Source of the DNA: Saprospiraceae bacterium | GTDB lineage: Bacteria; Bacteroidota; Bacteroidia; Chitinophagales; Saprospiraceae | DNA length: 41,678 bases | Direction: 5' to 3' | Assembly (NCBI GenBank): GCA_016787525.1 | Contig: JAEUUP010000039.1 | Span: 1 to 41,678, forward strand | Shown here: in pieces, positions 9,089 through 18,209 of the stretch | How the letters are laid out: the number at the start of each line of letters is the position of its first letter | Position numbering within the stretch: position 1 is the first letter of the stretch | Translations under genes and position numbers: made by a program | The notes under the pieces: generated by a model | What the model was told of the DNA's origin: nothing | Seen by the model: the letters and a program-made list of their open reading frames with translations, nothing else | The model's database searches: none

Positions 9089-10810
9089 TTAGAACAGAAA
9101 ATATCGTTGTGCCAAAGGCAACTCTTTCAAAGGCTCGCAAGTGATGTGTTCACCGTCCACACGCACTTCGTAGTTTTCTGGATTGACATCAATTTGCGGC
9201 GTGGCATCGTTGTGAATCAAGTCTTTTTTAGAAATATTGCGACAGTTTTTCACAGGCAAAACCATTTTTTGCAAATCGTAACCCTGTACGATATTTTTAT
9301 CGAGTGACAATTGTGAAACAAAAGTTGCACACGTTTTGTGCAGAGCCTTGCCATAAGCCCCAAACATCGGACGATAAATCACTGGCTGTGGGGTCGGAAT
9401 CGAGGCATTGGGGTCGCCCATGCGACTGGCGATAATCATACCGCCTTTGATTATCATTTCGGGTTTTGCGCCAAAAAGTGCAGGTTTCCATAACACAATA
9501 TCTGCCATTTTGCCCGCTTCCAATGAACCCACATATTCTGAAATGCCGTGCGAAATAGCTGGATTGATGGTGTATTTCGAGACATATCTTTTTGCTCTAA
9601 AATTGTCGTTGCCTGTCCCTGCGTCTTCGGGTAATGCCCCGCGTTGCACTTTCATTTTGTGCGCTGTTTGCCAAGTGCGTGTGATGACTTCTGCCACTCG
9701 TCCCATCGCTTGCGAATCGGAACTCATCATGCTGAACACACCCATATCATGCAAAATATCTTCCGCCGCAATGGTTTCTGGACGGATACGTGAGTCGGCA
9801 AACGACACATCTTCTGGCACAGATTTGTCCAAATGGTGACAAACCATGAGCATATCCAAGTGTTCATCAATGGTATTGACCGTAAAAGGACGCGTCGGAT
9901 TGGTTGAAGAGGGCAAAACATTCGGGTACATCGCTGCCTTGATGATGTCAGGCGCATGACCGCCGCCCGCCCCCTCAGTATGAAAGGTGTGAATGACCCG
10001 ACCGTTGATAGCAGCTATCGTATCTTCCAAAAAGCCACCTTCATTGAGCGTATCGGTGTGGATAGCCACCTGCACATCGTGCTTGTCAGCAATGGTCAAA
10101 GCGGCATCAATGACAGCCGCCGTACTGCCCCAATCTTCATGGATTTTCAGACCCAAAGCACCCGCCTCGATTTGTTCTTCCAAAGGGTCGAGAGTGGCAC
10201 AATTGCCCTTGCCAAAAAAGCCCAAATTCATCGGAAAAGCGTCGGCTGATTCGAGCATTTTTTGCAAATGCCAAGCACCCGGTGTGACAGTCGTTGCATT
10301 TGTGCCATCGGCTGGGCCTGTGCCACCGCCAATCATGGTCGTAATGCCGCTGTACAAAGCATGGTCAATTTGTTGTGGACAAATGAAGTGAATATGCGTA
10401 TCAATGCCGCCTGCTGTGGCTATCAAACCCGCACCGCCATGCACCTCGGTGCTTGCCCCAATGACCATATTGGGCGAAATACCGTCCATCGTATCAGGAT
10501 TGCCCGCCTTGCCAATGCCGACGATTTTGCCATCTTTGATACCAATATCGGCTTTGACAATGCCCCAATGGTCAATAATCATCACACTTGTCAGCACAAA
10601 ATCCAAAACACCTTCTCGGCGAGTTGCCCGTGCCGATTGAGCCATGCCGTCGCGTATGGTTTTGCCGCCACCGAATTTGGCTTCGTCGCCATAGGCCCCC
10701 TCAGTAAAATCTTTCTCGATTTCAATAATCAATTCCGTATCGCCCAAACGGACTCTGTCACCTGTCGTCGGTCCGTACATATTGGCATATTTGATGCGAT
10801 TGATTTTCAT
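9089..10810 (-). CDS. ureC: Urease subunit alpha
   Basis: The 573-residue catalytic subunit of urease, hydrolysing urea to ammonia and carbamate. All active-site residues are present, each shifted by five from Klebsiella numbering: His139 and His141 (DTHIHF), carbamylated Lys222 ([11 protein letters not shown]), His251, His277 ([12 protein letters not shown]), the mobile-flap Cys324-His325 (MVCHHL) and Asp365. Two copies of the dispersed word lie in the gene. The one at 9971 falls on the universally conserved HTEGAG active-site segment. The one at 10697 encodes FTEGAYGDE, where the Klebsiella protein as I recall it has LTTYGEE, so it coincides with a two-residue insertion. Nickel centre and fold should be intact. 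Confidence 0.98.
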   Translation of the reverse strand: MKINRIKYANMYGPTTGDRVRLGDTELIIEIEKDFTEGAYGDEAKFGGGKTIRDGMAQSARATRREGVLDFVLTSVMIIDHWGIVKADIGIKDGKIVGIGKAGNPDTMDGISPNMVIGASTEVHGGAGLIATAGGIDTHIHFICPQQIDHALYSGITTMIGGGTGPADGTNATTVTPGAWHLQKMLESADAFPMNLGFFGKGNCATLDPLEEQIEAGALGLKIHEDWGSTAAVIDAALTIADKHDVQVAIHTDTLNEGGFLEDTIAAINGRVIHTFHTEGAGGGHAPDIIKAAMYPNVLPSSTNPTRPFTVNTIDEHLDMLMVCHHLDKSVPEDVSFADSRIRPETIAAEDILHDMGVFSMMSSDSQAMGRVAEVITRTWQTAHKMKVQRGALPEDAGTGNDNFRAKRYVSKYTINPAISHGISEYVGSLEAGKMADIVLWKPALFGAKPEMIIKGGMIIASRMGDPNASIPTPQPVIYRPMFGAYGKALHKTCATFVSQLSLDKNIVQGYDLQKMVLPVKNCRNISKKDLIHNDATPQIDVNPENYEVRVDGEHITCEPLKELPLAQRYFLF

Positions 10811-10811
10811 G

Positions 10812-11117
10812 TCAGACTGCTTTGTTTGTCAAATTATTAAAACCAAAAATCATTTTATTGCCGCCGAAAGCCACCAATTCCACCTCTTTTTCTTCACCCG
10901 GTTCAAAACGCACAGCCGTTCCTGCGGCAATATTCAGCCGCATACCCAAAGCCTTTTCGCGTTCAAACGACAATTGTTTATTTACTTCATAAAAATGAAA
11001 ATGCGAGCCAATTTGCACAGGTCTATCCCCTGTATTGACAACGGCAACTTGCACCGTTTCTCTACCGACATTGATGTCAATATCGCCTTTTGCCAAAATA
11101 TATTCGCCAGGTATCAT
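10812..11117 (-). CDS. ureB: Urease subunit beta
   Basis: A 101-residue UreB, the small beta-rich structural subunit. The start is set at the ATG at 11117 (MIPGEYIL), the family's usual beginning; an in-frame TTG two codons upstream is less likely. Typical segments are [37 protein letters not shown] and [11 protein letters not shown]. One base separates it from ureC, so the two are surely co-translated. UreA and UreB are separate genes, as in most bacteria and unlike the fused Helicobacter UreA. Confidence 0.97.
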   Translation of the reverse strand: MIPGEYILAKGDIDINVGRETVQVAVVNTGDRPVQIGSHFHFYEVNKQLSFEREKALGMRLNIAAGTAVRFEPGEEKEVELVAFGGNKMIFGFNNLTNKAV

Positions 11118-11163
11118 AATCAACTGATTTATAATTGAAAAAGCTCAAAACATGGGCACGAGA

Positions 11164-11466
11164 TTACCTTATCGGTTCATGCACCGTCACAAGTTTAGTC
11201 CCATCGGGAAAGGTCGCCTCAATCTGGATTTCGTGAATCATCTCTGGAACGCCCTGCATCACATCGTCGCGTGTCAAAATCGTTGCGCCATATTGCATCA
11301 GTTGTGCAACCGTCATACCATCGCGCGCAGCTTCTTGCAACCTCGAACTGATGAGCGCGATAGCCTCTGGATAATTGAGTTTCAGCCCGCGCGCCTTGCG
11401 TTTCTCAGCCAATTCGCCCGCCAAAAACAACAGCAATTTTTCCGTTTCTCGTGGTGATAAGTGCAT
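11164..11466 (-). CDS. ureA: Urease subunit gamma
   Basis: A 100-residue UreA, first gene of the operon. It starts at the ATG at 11466 ([17 protein letters not shown]); a frame extending to 11535 adds unrelated residues. Family segments include [26 protein letters not shown] and the C-terminal VTVHEPIR. It is 46 nt upstream of ureB. I found no good TAnnTTTG box for the operon between 11467 and 11785; the promoter is probably in that stretch but I cannot place it. Confidence 0.97.
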   Translation of the reverse strand: MHLSPRETEKLLLFLAGELAEKRKARGLKLNYPEAIALISSRLQEAARDGMTVAQLMQYGATILTRDDVMQGVPEMIHEIQIEATFPDGTKLVTVHEPIR

Positions 11467-11785
11467 ATCGAATCGAATAAAGGATTTAAAATTAAGAAAA
11501 CTCTCGAAAGAAGCTCGAAATAGCAAAGTAACCATATTTTATACGCAGAAAATAGAAGACCGTTTTCATTCCTTTATTATTTTATTTAAAAGTGGCATTT
11601 TTTTGTAATTATAAAATATTGTTTTGTTTTATGTTGTTTTTTTAAAATTATTGACTTTGACTTGACGCTTACCCCTCAGTAATAATGTGAAAAATATACC
11701 TACACAATCTCCCTTGCACAGATGATTCCCGTAACTTGCGTTTTTTGCGAAAATAAAATCTTTAACGTTCAAAAACACATCAGTT
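11467..11785. other. Divergent intergenic region, ureA / regulatory-domain gene
   Basis: This 319-bp AT-rich stretch separates ureA (minus) from the gene at 11786 (plus), so both promoters should lie here. It has a copy of the dispersed word at 11672 (minus orientation). I see no gene, no clear NikR-type palindrome, and no confident promoter. Confidence 0.5.
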
Positions 11786-12604
11786 ATGTGCTATAAGATT
11801 TCTCTATTTGTCCTTTTGACACTGCCTTCATGGTGTGTTGTTGGCCAAAATATAAAGGGCAAAATAGTCAATACATTAACAAAAGAGCCTGTCATTTTTG
11901 CCAATATCGGTGTTCTGAACAAAGGAATTGGAACAGTTTCAGACGAAAATGGGGATTTCTTACTCAATCTCGACAAGGCAGCTGAAACCGATACTTTGAT
12001 GATTTCTTGTATTGGTTTTCAAAGCTTTACCCATTCAGTGGCACAGTTTAGACAACTCAAATCATACACTATCGCCTTGAAAGAACGAGTTTATGAAATG
12101 CCTGAATTGGTTGTAAAAGCTAAAAATTGGATTCAAAAAACATTGGGTGTTCAAACCCAAAGTCGAACAGTGTCCGCAGGTTTTGAGAACAATGAATTAG
12201 GCTATGAAATGGGTATATTGATGAAAGTCAAAAAAGAAGCGATACCCGAAACCATCAAAATCAACATCGCTGACTGTACTTTTGATAGTATTTTTTATAG
12301 GGTCAATATTTACAAATATGATGATAAAAAAACATTCGAGAGCGTTTTGCAGAAACCTATTTACTTGCAATTGTCTAAATCAATTATGTCTGAAACCATC
12401 ATTGTTGACTTAAAACCCTATAATTTGCAAATCAAAGGTGATTTTTTAGTCACATTAGAGCATATCAAAAATTTAGGTAAGGGCAAGCTGCATTTTTGTT
12501 CCAAATTGGGGACGCGTTCTTATTATCGCATGACCAGTCAAGCCAGTTGGGCAACGCTTCCTGTCGGTATCAGCATCAGCGTTGATGCTAAAGTTGAAAA
12601 ATAG
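11786..12604 (+). CDS. Exported protein with carboxypeptidase-regulatory-like N-domain
   Basis: A 272-residue exported protein. Residues 1-20 form a Sec signal peptide ending at VVGQ. Residues 22-110 are a CarboxypepD_reg-like beta-sandwich (GKIVNTLTKEPVIFANIGV, GTVSDENGDFLL, ISCIGFQS), the same domain that begins SusC proteins. The rest (110-272) is beta-rich and unassigned, ending in ISISVDAKVEK. In Bacteroidota such proteins are usually periplasmic or outer-membrane associated; exact role unknown. It converges on the HAD gene through a shared terminator. Confidence 0.8.
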   Translation: MCYKISLFVLLTLPSWCVVGQNIKGKIVNTLTKEPVIFANIGVLNKGIGTVSDENGDFLLNLDKAAETDTLMISCIGFQSFTHSVAQFRQLKSYTIALKERVYEMPELVVKAKNWIQKTLGVQTQSRTVSAGFENNELGYEMGILMKVKKEAIPETIKINIADCTFDSIFYRVNIYKYDDKKTFESVLQKPIYLQLSKSIMSETIIVDLKPYNLQIKGDFLVTLEHIKNLGKGKLHFCSKLGTRSYYRMTSQASWATLPVGISISVDAKVEK

Positions 12605-12630
12605 ACCCCCTCAGTATTGGACATATAAAA

Positions 12631-12670
12631 AGAGCCAAACGCTCTACAACGTTTGGCTCTCGATATTTTT
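12631..12670. terminator. Bidirectional terminator
   Basis: AGAGCCAAACG (12631-12641) pairs perfectly with CGTTTGGCTCT (12650-12660) around an 8-nt loop, followed by a T-rich run on the plus strand and an A-rich run (12625-12630) on the other side. It serves the convergent genes ending at 12604 and 12695. A copy of the dispersed word (12607) lies just before it. Confidence 0.88.
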
Positions 12671-12694
12671 CGTTTTGACTTATCGAAACAAAAA

Positions 12695-13111
12695 TTAGTC
12701 GTGAAACACTTCAATTTCATGCTGTTTGACCACCAAATCTGTAAATTTACCTCTAAAACGAGTTGCTTTTACGATGTGGTTATCAATCCAATGGTAGTTG
12801 CCGCCACGTGGTTTGCCGAACAAAATACCATGATATTTGAAACCATGACGCGCCAGCCACTCTTCAGTGACTTCGCGATGCTCTTCAGTACGCGATGTAA
12901 AAAAGAAAATCACATGACCATCGTCATACCATTTATTCAAAATTTTGAGTGCATCGGGATATGGTAAAACAGTGCCCATGCGTTCAGGCTCTTCATTAGG
13001 CACATCATCGCACACTGTTCCATCAATGTCAATTAAATAATTTTTCATGCCTTGTGGCAAAATCGGGCTTAAAGCCTCGCCTTTCTCGTTAAAGATTTTC
13101 TTCAGCTCCAT
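12695..13111 (-). CDS. HAD-superfamily phosphatase-like protein
   Basis: A 138-residue compact HAD-fold protein. Motif I is DIDGT (Asp28 and Asp30), motif II is FFTSRT (Thr72/Ser73), the motif III lysine is probably Lys100 in FGKPRGG, and Asp110 in WIDNH is the likely motif IV acid. There is no cap domain, so it probably acts on a large or exposed substrate. Similar Bacteroidota proteins are sometimes labelled phosphoheptose isomerase, which the motifs do not support. A minus-strand TAACTTTG box at 13202-13195 could be its -7 element. It is divergent from gpmI. Confidence 0.8.
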   Translation of the reverse strand: MELKKIFNEKGEALSPILPQGMKNYLIDIDGTVCDDVPNEEPERMGTVLPYPDALKILNKWYDDGHVIFFFTSRTEEHREVTEEWLARHGFKYHGILFGKPRGGNYHWIDNHIVKATRFRGKFTDLVVKQHEIEVFHD

Positions 13112-13194
13112 GATTGTCGTTTTCGAGTCGAATGATTTACTTCGAATTGATTTGTTAAAAAGAGGGCGTTTTTTGAAATGAAAAAATTGTGCCG

Positions 13195-13334
13195 CAAAGT
13201 TAAAACGATTAAATATTAATTTCAGTTACGCGACCATAATTTTTCAAATCTTCTTGAAAACGAGGGATTTTTTTTAATTTTCATAAAAAACCTTTACTTC
13301 AAAACGATGAACTCAAAACGGTCTGCTAACTTTG
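13195..13334. promoter_or_regulatory. Divergent -7 boxes; gpmI probably nearly leaderless
   Basis: Two exact TAACTTTG boxes face outward: minus strand at 13202-13195 for the HAD gene and plus strand at 13327-13334 for gpmI. The gpmI box ends only 4 nt before its ATG at 13339, so a start site about 5-7 nt below the box would give a transcript with essentially no leader. No clear TTG -33 element is seen for either. Confidence 0.55.
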
Positions 13335-13338
13335 CGAC

Positions 13339-14856
13339 ATGAAATCACAACGCGCAATTCTCATCATCCTCGACGGCTGGGGACATGGCTTGAAACGCAA
13401 AGCCGATGCTATTTCACTCGCTCATACGCCGTTTATTGACTCTCTTTATGTCAACTATCCAAGTTCTGAACTCATCACTTTTGGCGAAGATGTTGGTTTG
13501 CCCGAAGGTCAGATGGGCAACTCGGAGGTTGGACACATGAATATTGGCGCAGGTCGCGTCGTTTATCAAGAGTTGACACGTATCAATCGTGCTATTCGCC
13601 TCAATGAATTGGCGCACAATCAAAACCTACTCAACGCATTGGCTTATGCCAAAGCGAACGATAAACCTGTTCACTTCATTGGCTTGGTCAGCGACGGTGG
13701 TGTTCACAGTCATACATCGCACCTCAAAGCCTTGATAGATGTGGCTGCTACTGAGGGGTGTCGTGGCTATATTCATGCTTTTACGGACGGACGTGATTGC
13801 GACCCTAAAAGCGGTTTGGGATATATTCAAAACGTGATACAACACATTGGTAATAAACCCTTTAGCGTGGCTTCTGTCATTGGTCGTTACTACGCAATGG
13901 ACAGAGACAAACGCTGGGAGCGTGTCAAATTAGCCTATGATTTATTGGTCGGTGGTGTCGGCGAACCTGTGTCAGACCTCGCGGCAGCTATGCAGAAAAA
14001 CTACGATTCAGATATTACAGACGAGTTTTTGAAACCTATGATACTGAATACTGAGGGGGTGATAAAAGAGGGTGATGTTGTCGTTTGTTTCAATTATCGC
14101 ACCGACCGTCCTCGCGAAATCAGCGAGGTGTTGACACAAAAAGATTTCCCAGATTTCGGTATGAAAAAACTGAATCTGAACTATGTGACGATGACTCGTT
14201 ACGATGAGAAATATCAAAATGTCTCGGTTCTTTTTGAAAAGGACAACCTCACCAACACAATGGGAGAGGTTGTTGCGAATGCGGGGTTGACCCAAGTGCG
14301 CATTGCTGAAACCGAAAAATACCCACACGTGACTTTCTTTTTCAGTGGTGGACGTGAGGCCGAATTCGTTGGCGAAAAACGTATTATGTGCAATTCGCCC
14401 AAAGATGTAGCTACTTATGACCTCAAACCCGAAATGGCGGCTAATGAAATAACAGACAAAATTACAGCAGAAATTGAGCAAAATCAGCCCAATTTCATCT
14501 GTTTGAATTATGCCAATACCGATATGGTGGGTCACACGGGCGTTTTTACAGCCGCTATGAAAGCCGCTGAAACAGTTTCTCGCTGCTGCGAACGACTTGT
14601 CGAAACAGCTTTGAAACACGACTACGATTGTCTCATCATCGCTGACCACGGTAATTCAGATTATATGATAAACGACGACGGTTCACCCAATACGCAACAT
14701 TCCGTCAACCCAGTACCGTGTATTTATGTATCAAAAAATGCAAAAGGTAAAACACTGAAAAACGGTCGTTTGGCTGATGTTGCGCCGACTTTATTGCACC
14801 TTTTGGGCGTTTCGCCTTCGTCAGAAATGACAGGCGAGGTTTTGATTGAAGGATAA
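13339..14856 (+). CDS. gpmI: 2,3-bisphosphoglycerate-independent phosphoglycerate mutase
   Basis: A 505-residue metal-dependent glycolytic enzyme that interconverts 3- and 2-phosphoglycerate. LDGWG carries Asp12, and the phosphorylated serine is Ser62 in GQMGNSEVGHMNIGAGRVV. The second metal-binding cluster is seen in ANTDMVGHTG, IADHGNSDYM and TQHSVNPVP. HAFTDGRDCDPKSG and GRYYAMDRDKRWERV are substrate-domain signatures. Length is standard. Two copies of the dispersed word (13750 and 14050) both encode Thr-Glu-Gly in outer loops (AATEGCRG and LNTEGVIKEGD). Confidence 0.98.
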   Translation: MKSQRAILIILDGWGHGLKRKADAISLAHTPFIDSLYVNYPSSELITFGEDVGLPEGQMGNSEVGHMNIGAGRVVYQELTRINRAIRLNELAHNQNLLNALAYAKANDKPVHFIGLVSDGGVHSHTSHLKALIDVAATEGCRGYIHAFTDGRDCDPKSGLGYIQNVIQHIGNKPFSVASVIGRYYAMDRDKRWERVKLAYDLLVGGVGEPVSDLAAAMQKNYDSDITDEFLKPMILNTEGVIKEGDVVVCFNYRTDRPREISEVLTQKDFPDFGMKKLNLNYVTMTRYDEKYQNVSVLFEKDNLTNTMGEVVANAGLTQVRIAETEKYPHVTFFFSGGREAEFVGEKRIMCNSPKDVATYDLKPEMAANEITDKITAEIEQNQPNFICLNYANTDMVGHTGVFTAAMKAAETVSRCCERLVETALKHDYDCLIIADHGNSDYMINDDGSPNTQHSVNPVPCIYVSKNAKGKTLKNGRLADVAPTLLHLLGVSPSSEMTGEVLIEG

Positions 14857-14868
14857 AAAAATAAAAAA

Positions 14869-15423
14869 ATGCAACTCAAATCATTCGTGGTCATCATTTT
14901 ATTGTTTGTCATTTCGGCATGTCAAAATGATACCCCTCAGTATAATCAGCCGAAAGAGTCCTTTTTTGACTTAAAAAACTACTTCAAAAGTGAAATAGAA
15001 CGTTTGAAAAAAGAAGTCAAAACGGTGAAAAAAACGGTGACTGTCAATGGTAAAACGGAGGAAAAAACCTTAGACAATATCAATTTTGAAGAAGAATTAG
15101 CTCCTTTTGTGGCTTCTGACATCAATCGCCCGGCTTGGTCGGACTTTTACTTAGTAAAAAAAACACCCATTGGCAACCACGGTTTTAGAGCAGAGTATTA
15201 TGCTTTGAAAGACCACCTAAAGACGCGAAGCATTGTGGTTAATAATCCAATGTCAATGGTTGATGTGAACATTGATATTCTGAATGCAGAAGAAACCGTT
15301 GCAACACGCTCTGAAACGAAATTGAATTACGACAATCACCGAGGCTATACGATTTCAACCGTCCAAAAACTCATGGGGGCAGTGGATTCTATCAAAGTGG
15401 ATGTCGCGTTTCTATACCGATGA
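14869..15423 (+). CDS. Small lipoprotein, unknown function
   Basis: A 184-residue predicted lipoprotein, with signal sequence 1-17 and lipobox ISAC giving Cys18. A Lys/Glu-rich segment follows at about 40-65, including a VKTVKKTVTVNGKTEEKTL stretch, then a beta-rich C-terminal half. I do not recognise the family. It starts 12 nt after gpmI and may be read through from it. The dispersed word at 14933 falls just after the lipid attachment site and encodes DTPQYN. Confidence 0.75.
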   Translation: MQLKSFVVIILLFVISACQNDTPQYNQPKESFFDLKNYFKSEIERLKKEVKTVKKTVTVNGKTEEKTLDNINFEEELAPFVASDINRPAWSDFYLVKKTPIGNHGFRAEYYALKDHLKTRSIVVNNPMSMVDVNIDILNAEETVATRSETKLNYDNHRGYTISTVQKLMGAVDSIKVDVAFLYR

Positions 15424-15444
15424 TTCTATGCTGATACAAATACT

Positions 15445-15951
15445 ATGAAGAAAACCAACAAACAAAAATATGAAGCTTATGACGAAGCAGACTGGGAAAA
15501 AGCCTATTTTGATGAACAAACACAAGGTTTTGTGGTCATTCATAATCTTCATGGTAAAGGTGAAAGAAGTGGGAACTTTCAAATAGCACAAAGGTTAGCT
15601 ATTTTGGGTTTTATGGTCGAGCTATTGCCTGTATCACCTCAAACTTCTGTTGATAGTTGTATTGACGAAGAATTTTGGGAGTTCAAAACAACATCTGGCT
15701 CAGTTAGTAGTGTTCAAACACGCTTGCGAGAAGGAAAAGAGCAATCAGATAAGATCTTATTGTCATTCCCTAAAGAAAGACCTTTGGGTGATATTTTACG
15801 CGGTATTATTTCGTCAATAAATATGGATAAATCGAGAAAAATTCAAACAGTTGGTTTATTATTTGACAAAGAGTTGGTCCGTTGGACAAGAAGTGAAATC
15901 CTAAAACGAGATTTTAAAAAACTTAAACCTTATCTTGACATCAAAGAATAA
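15445..15951 (+). CDS. CdiA-CT-like PD-(D/E)XK nuclease domain protein
   Basis: A 168-residue protein resembling the C-terminal tRNase domain of CdiA contact-dependent inhibition toxins (CdiA_C type). The core LGFMVELLPVSPQTSVDSCIDEEFWEFKTTSGSV-like block at about residues 52-86 has the family order hydrophobic strand, Asp, then Glu-Phe-Lys (WEFK), followed by an S-V-x-T-R-L/K-rich helix and strand (ILLSFP). There is no delivery domain, signal peptide or obvious immunity gene. Related orphan domains occur in phage and integrative-element proteins. Function here unknown. A candidate small RNA lies antisense immediately downstream. Confidence 0.55.
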   Translation: MKKTNKQKYEAYDEADWEKAYFDEQTQGFVVIHNLHGKGERSGNFQIAQRLAILGFMVELLPVSPQTSVDSCIDEEFWEFKTTSGSVSSVQTRLREGKEQSDKILLSFPKERPLGDILRGIISSINMDKSRKIQTVGLLFDKELVRWTRSEILKRDFKKLKPYLDIKE

Positions 15952-15958
15952 AACGCAT

Positions 15959-16040
15959 AAAAACGCCGAAGGCTACCCAACATAGTTGAGTAGCCAGCGT
16001 GTGTGGTTCCTACACGGATCCTTCTTGCGGTTTTGAAGTT
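15959..16040 (-). ncRNA. Candidate small RNA of about 80 nt
   Basis: The minus strand has a near-ideal Bacteroidota promoter: TTTG (complement of 16072-16075), 19-nt spacer, then TAATTTTG (complement of 16045-16052). From the implied start near 16040 the transcript contains a small hairpin GTGT-AGGAACC-ACAC (16015-16001). It then has a strong stem, GGCTACTCAAC with GTTGGGTAGCC around TAT (15995-15971), and a TTTTT run at 15963-15959. There is no ORF. This promoter-to-terminator unit looks like an independent RNA gene between the nuclease-like gene and purQ. I do not recognise an RNA family. Confidence 0.6.
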
Positions 16041-16167
16041 GATGCAAAATTATGTTTAAAACATGAAAAGACAAAATATAGTTCGGCATTTACCCCCGAT
16101 TTATAAAAAATACCCCCTCAGTAATTTGAAATAAAAAATTGACTATCAATAAATTAATTATCAAACA

Positions 16168-16860
16168 ATGAAATTTGGTGTTCTTGTTTTTCCAGGAAGT
16201 AATTGCGACGACGATGCGGTGCGCGTGTTGGGTGAAGTGATGGGTCGAGAGGTCGTAAAAGTATGGCATAAAGAAAAAAACTTGCCTGATGTGGATTGTG
16301 TCATTGTCCCTGGTGGCTTTAGTTATGGTGACTATTTGCGCTGTGGTGCGATTGCTCGTTTTTCACCGATTATGCAATCAGTGATTGAGTTTGCCAATCA
16401 AGGTGGTTTCGTTTATGGTATTTGCAATGGTTTTCAGATTCTCTGCGAAGCGCATCTGTTGCCCGGTGCTTTGTTGCGCAATGCCAATCAAAAATTCATT
16501 TGCAAAAATGTGTTTTTGAAACCTATGACCAATGACTCGGCTCTGACAGCGGATTTGGACTTATCGAAAGCCCTCAAAATTCCAATCGCTCATGCTGAAG
16601 GTCGTTACTATGCAGACGATGCCACTTTGCAGAAATTGGTTGCCAACGACCAAATTTTGTTTAAATATTGCGACTCAGAAGGCAATTTTACTGAGGGGTC
16701 TAATCCGAATGGTTCTTTATTGGATATTGCGGGCATTTGCAACGAAGGACGTAATGTCTTTGGCATGATGCCACATCCTGAACGTGCCGCAGAATTAGAG
16801 TTGGGCAATACCGATGGACGGGGTTTGTTCGAGAGCCTTTTGGGTCACGTTATGGCTTGA
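16168..16860 (+). CDS. purQ: Phosphoribosylformylglycinamidine synthase, glutaminase subunit
   Basis: A 230-residue class I glutamine amidotransferase, PurQ, supplying ammonia to PurL in purine synthesis. The nucleophile is Cys86 in YGICNGFQ, and His203 and Glu205 in MPHPERA complete the triad. The N-terminal [14 protein letters not shown] and [16 protein letters not shown] are diagnostic. The dispersed word at 16690 encodes [11 protein letters not shown] next to the conserved NPNGS. The gene stands alone here; purL and purS are not nearby. A word copy at 16114 lies upstream in the leader. Confidence 0.97.
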   Translation: MKFGVLVFPGSNCDDDAVRVLGEVMGREVVKVWHKEKNLPDVDCVIVPGGFSYGDYLRCGAIARFSPIMQSVIEFANQGGFVYGICNGFQILCEAHLLPGALLRNANQKFICKNVFLKPMTNDSALTADLDLSKALKIPIAHAEGRYYADDATLQKLVANDQILFKYCDSEGNFTEGSNPNGSLLDIAGICNEGRNVFGMMPHPERAAELELGNTDGRGLFESLLGHVMA

Positions 16861-16869
16861 TAATATTGT

Positions 16870-16960
16870 CAGAACTACGAATTTTGCGAATAAATGAATT
16901 TTACGAATCAGCCTGTTTCATATTAGTATAATCCGTTTATTCGCAAAATCCGTGGCTCTG
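16870..16960. repeat. Imperfect 25-bp inverted repeat between convergent genes
   Basis: Arms 16870-16894 and 16936-16960 match at 22 of 25 positions as reverse complements (shared core ATTTTGCGAATAAA), with a 41-nt spacer. It fills the gap between the purQ stop and the 3' end of the flavoenzyme gene and may act as a two-way terminator or be a small repetitive element. Confidence 0.7.
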
Positions 16961-16977
16961 AAAATGGCAATTAGCAA

Positions 16978-18150
16978 TCAAAAAAATCGTTTCAAACTCA
17001 AAAACTCAATTGGCTGCTCAGTTTCGCCTTTCATAGCCAAGTCGGCTAAAATCTCACCCACCACAGAAGCGAATTTAAAACCATGCCCACTGAACCCGCA
17101 GGCTAAAATCACATTTTTACTGAGGGGGTGCTTGTCAATGATGAAATTTTCATCAGGCGTATTGGTGTAAAGGCAGGTTTTTATGGACAAAGTATCGCCA
17201 TTGGCTTGCGGCATATATTTCTCCAAACAATCTCGAAAACTTGCTTCATCTGCTGCGTTAATATTTCTGTCCACGCTATCAGGGTAAACGGCTGCTCCGT
17301 GCAAATGGCGACCCAATTTCAAACCCAATGCCCCGCTCGTGTCTTCTTCGTTCAGAATAGGCATACCATAATAGAGTACGTTTTCTTTATCGCTGATACC
17401 CCAACAGGGAAAATGACCCAGTGTAAAATCCACCCATTTTTGCGGACGCACCCAACCCAAAACCTGCCGTGTGACCGTCAAAGGCACATTTAAGTCTTGT
17501 AAAAGCGGCTTTGTCCATGCTCCTGCGGTAAAAATCACTTTTTTAGCTGTGTATTGTGCCTTTGCTGTTGTGACTTCAACCCCCTCTCCGAAAGGAGTTC
17601 GTTGAACAGTATTTTCTGACCACGACAGCACTTTCTCTTGAGCTTTTAGTATTGCACCTTGTTGCATGGCTTGTTTGAGATACAAACGCACGCATTTTTC
17701 GACTAACAAAAAACCTGCTTCTGGTTCAAACAGACTTTCCCAATCGTCGGGAATACCGTCGAACATGGGATACCGTTGTTTCGCATCTGATAGCTGCCAT
17801 TCTTCTAATTTTAAATCGTGTAGTTGAGCAGAAAGCCTAATGTTATTCAACAATGCGTCATCGGGTTCTCCAAAATAAAGAATGCCTGTTTCAAAATAGA
17901 CTTTTTCCTGTGTTTCGGATTCCAAGGTCGCCCAGTTTTCGTAAGCCCGCAATAAAAGAGGTACATAATTCGGGTGTTCAAAATAGGCTTTGCGAATCAG
18001 ACGAGACTGCCCACCATGCGCACCAAAGTCGTGAATGAAGTCAAATTGCTCTAAAACTAAGACTTTTTGACCCTTTTTTGAAAGAAAATAAGCTGCCGCT
18101 GACCCCATCGAGCCACCACCGACAATGATATAATCAAAACTATTTTTCAC
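16978..18150 (-). CDS. FAD-dependent oxidase, monomeric sarcosine oxidase / N-methyltryptophan oxidase family
   Basis: A 390-residue flavoprotein of the MSOX/SolA group, oxidising N-methyl amino acids. The N-terminal Rossmann motif is IIVGGGSMGSAAAYFLSKKG. HGGQSRLIRKAYFEHPNY is the family's flavin-contact segment, and the cysteine in KTCLYTNTPDENFIID matches the covalent flavin attachment site. CGFSGHGFKFASVVGE closes the FAD domain. The start is set at a GTG at 18150. The frame is open to a TTG at 18216, but those 22 residues come from a short tandem repeat (18149-18187) and lie before the usual start. The exact substrate is uncertain. The dispersed word at 17119 encodes HPLSKNV. Confidence 0.85.
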   Translation of the reverse strand: MKNSFDYIIVGGGSMGSAAAYFLSKKGQKVLVLEQFDFIHDFGAHGGQSRLIRKAYFEHPNYVPLLLRAYENWATLESETQEKVYFETGILYFGEPDDALLNNIRLSAQLHDLKLEEWQLSDAKQRYPMFDGIPDDWESLFEPEAGFLLVEKCVRLYLKQAMQQGAILKAQEKVLSWSENTVQRTPFGEGVEVTTAKAQYTAKKVIFTAGAWTKPLLQDLNVPLTVTRQVLGWVRPQKWVDFTLGHFPCWGISDKENVLYYGMPILNEEDTSGALGLKLGRHLHGAAVYPDSVDRNINAADEASFRDCLEKYMPQANGDTLSIKTCLYTNTPDENFIIDKHPLSKNVILACGFSGHGFKFASVVGEILADLAMKGETEQPIEFLSLKRFF

Positions 18151-18187
18151 TATTTGTTGATTCGTTATTTGTTGATCCGTTATTCGT
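18149..18187. repeat. Short tandem repeat, about 15-bp unit
   Basis: Units of the form ATTTGTTGATTCGTT recur two and a half times (ATTTGTTGATTCGTT, ATTTGTTGATCCGTT, ATTCGTTGG). It lies just upstream of the chosen GTG start of the flavoenzyme and could alter start-codon context if the copy number varies. Confidence 0.7.
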
Positions 18188-18209
18188 TGGAAATAATTTC
18201 CATCATCCA

